Source: a bacterium (GTDB taxonomy: Bacteria > Patescibacteriota > Minisyncoccia > 2-02-FULL-40-12 > IGHO2-12-FULL-4). From it: DNA of 6,838 bases. The stretch spans positions 1 to 6,838 of the forward strand of contig JAUYPS010000001.1 in NCBI GenBank assembly GCA_030695705.1, given 5' to 3'. The notes beneath the pieces are model-generated. The model saw nothing but the letters and a program-made list of their open reading frames with translations, had not been told where the DNA came from and ran no database searches. The position numbers and the translations under genes were made by a program. The stretch's first letter is position 1, and each line of letters opens with the position of its first letter. Of this stretch, positions 5,200 to 6,838 are shown in pieces.

Positions 5200-6084
5200 A
5201 TGAAACCAATCTATAAAATAATGTTTTTTGTCTCGATTGGTTTAGCGATTACGGCTATTATTATAACCGCTCTTTTTGGTTTGCGTTTCGGTACTGATTT
5301 TACCGGCGGTTCTTTAATGGAGCTTAGTTTTATGGATTTTAGACCGGAAGCAGAGGATATTCAGACGACTTTAAAAGATCGGTTTGAAAACTTAGGGGAT
5401 GTTTCCATCAGTCCGGCGGGCGAAGAGTCATTTATTTTGAGAATGAAAGAAATTGACGAGAATACCCATCAGGACATATTGACTGCCCTTAACTCAAAAT
5501 TCCCAAATTTGCAGGAGGACAGATTCGACTCCATTGGAGGAGTAATCGGTCAGGAACTAAAGAGTAAAAGCGTTACGGCGGTTATTTTAGTCCTTTTATT
5601 AATCGTTGTTTATATAGGAATAGTTTTTCGCAAACTGACCGGCACCTTGCCCCCGATGGCCATGGGCTTGGCGGCTATCTTAGCTTTGTTACACGATGTT
5701 TTAATTCCAATCGGGGTCTTTGCTTTTTTGGGACATTACTATGGAGTAGAAATAACCGCGGTCTTTGTGGCGGCCGTTCTAACTATTTTGGGATATTCCG
5801 TATCCGATACGGTGGTTATTTTTGATCGTATCAGAGAGAATATTTTGCGCTTTGGCGGCAAAGAAAATCTGTCCTCTTTGGTCCATAGCAGTGTCATGCA
5901 AACGCTTACTCGTTCACTCAACACCTCACTGACTACCCTTTTGTCTTTGCTGGCCATCTTCTTTTTTGGGGGAGAGACCCTCAAATATTTTTCCCTGGCC
6001 TTAATTATCGGAATTTTTCTGGGCGCTTACTCTTCTATTTTTGTTGCTTCGCCGATTCTGGTTTGGTGGCCCAAAAGAAAATAG
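5200..6084 (+). CDS. secF: Protein translocase subunit SecF
   Basis: This 294-aa partner of SecD starts 1 base after its stop codon, so translation is probably coupled and the subunits made in similar amounts. The first membrane helix is about 6-26, followed by GLRFGTDFTGG (27-37), the SecF equivalent of the SecD signature. A small external domain (about 38-120) precedes five more membrane segments (about 124-143, 150-172, 183-203, 243-257, 262-288). Conserved motifs: LLHDV (163-167), GYSVSDTVVIFDRIREN (198-214) and TLTRSLNTSLTTLLSL (235-250). Length is near the usual size of about 300 aa. No terminator is clear behind it; transcription may continue into the next promoter region. Confidence 0.95.
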   Translation: MKPIYKIMFFVSIGLAITAIIITALFGLRFGTDFTGGSLMELSFMDFRPEAEDIQTTLKDRFENLGDVSISPAGEESFILRMKEIDENTHQDILTALNSKFPNLQEDRFDSIGGVIGQELKSKSVTAVILVLLLIVVYIGIVFRKLTGTLPPMAMGLAAILALLHDVLIPIGVFAFLGHYYGVEITAVFVAAVLTILGYSVSDTVVIFDRIRENILRFGGKENLSSLVHSSVMQTLTRSLNTSLTTLLSLLAIFFFGGETLKYFSLALIIGIFLGAYSSIFVASPILVWWPKRK

Positions 6085-6168
6085 GGGTTGACAGGTTCTT
6101 TGGCATTTGTTAAGTTTTTCATTTAAAGTTCATTATTGACAAGTCGAGGTCAAATATTGTTTAAGTAG

Positions 6169-6197
6169 TTGACTATACTTTTAGTTTATGGTATAGT
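6169..6197 (+). promoter_or_regulatory. Strong extended -10 promoter of the sigma-like gene
   Basis: TTGACT (6169-6174) and TATAGT (6192-6197) are exactly 17 bases apart, and TGG (6189-6191) supplies an extended -10. The start should fall near 6204, only about 8 bases before ATG 6212, so the mRNA would be almost leaderless. Two further TTGACA boxes lie upstream (6088-6093 and 6136-6141) with only poor -10 partners. Confidence 0.75.
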
Positions 6198-6211
6198 GTT
6201 TAAATACTTTT

Positions 6212-6838
6212 ATGCCAGGTTTAACAGGTTTAAATAAAAATATTAAAAAGTCGGTGGCTAGTTTAGTTAAGGCACTCTCTGATCGGAACCGCGATGTTAT
6301 TTTGCGACGTTTCGGTTTGAAGACCGGCCGGCCGGAGACGCTTGAGTCCATCGGTCAGAGTTATGGGATTACCAGAGAAAGAGTTCGTCAGATTGAAGAA
6401 TATGCCTTAAAGAATTTGCGTTCTTCCGGACTGGAAGCGGCCTCTGTTTTAACTAGGCCGTATTTTGATTTTACCATCGGTGTGCTAGGAGAAAATAGCG
6501 GATTTGCTCCCGAGAACAATCTTTTCAAAAAATTCAGCGGACAGACAAGCGAGAATAATGTCGACAATCTTTCCCTGTCTTTTCTTTTGTCTCTTCACCC
6601 CGACTTTCATAAAAGCCAGGAAAATGACGAATTCCTTTCTTTCTGGTTTGTTAATCGGGACTCTTCTGATCTGGCCAGAGAGCTGGTAAGTCGCACCATC
6701 TCTGTTTTGAATAGCAAGAAAAAATTGCTCAATCAGCAAGGCCTTTATGATTTATATAAAACAGATGAAAAAAATCAGCCGGTTTCTTTGAATACTTTTT
6801 TAGCCGCTCTTTCTCTTTCTAAAAGGATGGACCAGAAT
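6212..6838 (+). CDS. Sigma-70 region 4-type helix-turn-helix protein (3' truncated by window edge)
   Basis: The frame from ATG 6212 is open for 209 codons to the window end, so only the N-terminal part is seen. Residues 16-70 match sigma factor region 4: LVKALSDRNRDVILRRFGL (18-36) followed by the helix-turn-helix SIGQSYGITRERVRQIEEYALKNLR (46-70), the segment that reads the -35 box in true sigma factors. There is no region 2 before it, since only about 15 residues precede the domain, so it cannot work as a complete sigma factor on its own. Residues 80-209 are not recognised, with Phe-rich stretches such as LSLSFLLSLHPDFH. In Patescibacteria similar proteins often carry a HARE-type helix-turn-helix further on; this cannot be checked here. 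A regulator or RNA polymerase partner is the likely role. The start is supported by the promoter 15 bases upstream and by the domain beginning soon after it. Confidence 0.85.
   Translation, partial: MPGLTGLNKNIKKSVASLVKALSDRNRDVILRRFGLKTGRPETLESIGQSYGITRERVRQIEEYALKNLRSSGLEAASVLTRPYFDFTIGVLGENSGFAPENNLFKKFSGQTSENNVDNLSLSFLLSLHPDFHKSQENDEFLSFWFVNRDSSDLARELVSRTISVLNSKKKLLNQQGLYDLYKTDEKNQPVSLNTFLAALSLSKRMDQN

Noticed and set aside
1..6838. CRISPR array, insertion sequence, tRNA or rRNA
   Set aside because: No regularly spaced repeats, no transposase or terminal inverted repeats, and no tRNA or rRNA motifs were found on either strand; the only long repeat is the VR/TR pair.

Overview
The window looks like a stretch of a small bacterial genome of the Candidate Phyla Radiation (Patescibacteria) type. 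This is an inference: short intergenic gaps, no clear Shine-Dalgarno sequence before any gene, a membrane-anchored cyclophilin, separate secD and secF, a RecB/RNase H-like nuclease next to an unrecognised gene, and a stand-alone sigma region 4 protein are a common mixture there. No rRNA or tRNA is present to confirm it.

Bases 1-736 hold the most interesting part: the target and template halves of a diversity-generating retroelement (DGR). The 3' end of an open reading frame that enters from the left edge (stop at 261-263) carries a 130-bp variable repeat (VR, 136-265). An ungapped second copy, the template repeat (TR, 571-700), lies 435 bp downstream in non-coding sequence. The copies differ at 23 positions, and 21 of these are adenines in the TR; 21 of 30 TR adenines are changed against 2 of 100 other bases. 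That is the signature of adenine-specific mutagenic retrohoming. The TR appears to sit in its own transcript: promoter (327-354), structured leader with hairpins at 365-388, 390-411, 458-476 and 493-508, then the TR, then a terminator hairpin at 703-736. The leader contains 13 nt exactly complementary to the 3' end of the VR and mismatched to the TR. No reverse transcriptase or accessory protein gene is in the window, so it must lie to the left or elsewhere, if it exists.

Bases 735-1701 hold a membrane-anchored cyclophilin-type peptidyl-prolyl isomerase (790-1470), followed by a convergent minus-strand small RNA of about 140 nt (1474-1612). The small RNA has a good sigma-70 promoter, a 13-bp closing stem around a three-way junction, and a U-run at its end.

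Bases 1702-6084 are four same-strand genes with small gaps: an unrecognised 242-aa protein, a TM0106/YprB-like nuclease (PD-(D/E)XK plus Fe-S cysteines plus RNase H-like domain), and secD and secF, which lie 1 base apart and encode the proton-driven Sec accessory complex. Isomerase and SecDF together fit protein export and folding outside the membrane, where a DGR-diversified surface protein could end up; that link is inference.

Bases 6085-6838 hold a strong extended -10 promoter and the start of a sigma-70 region 4 type helix-turn-helix protein that runs off the right edge.
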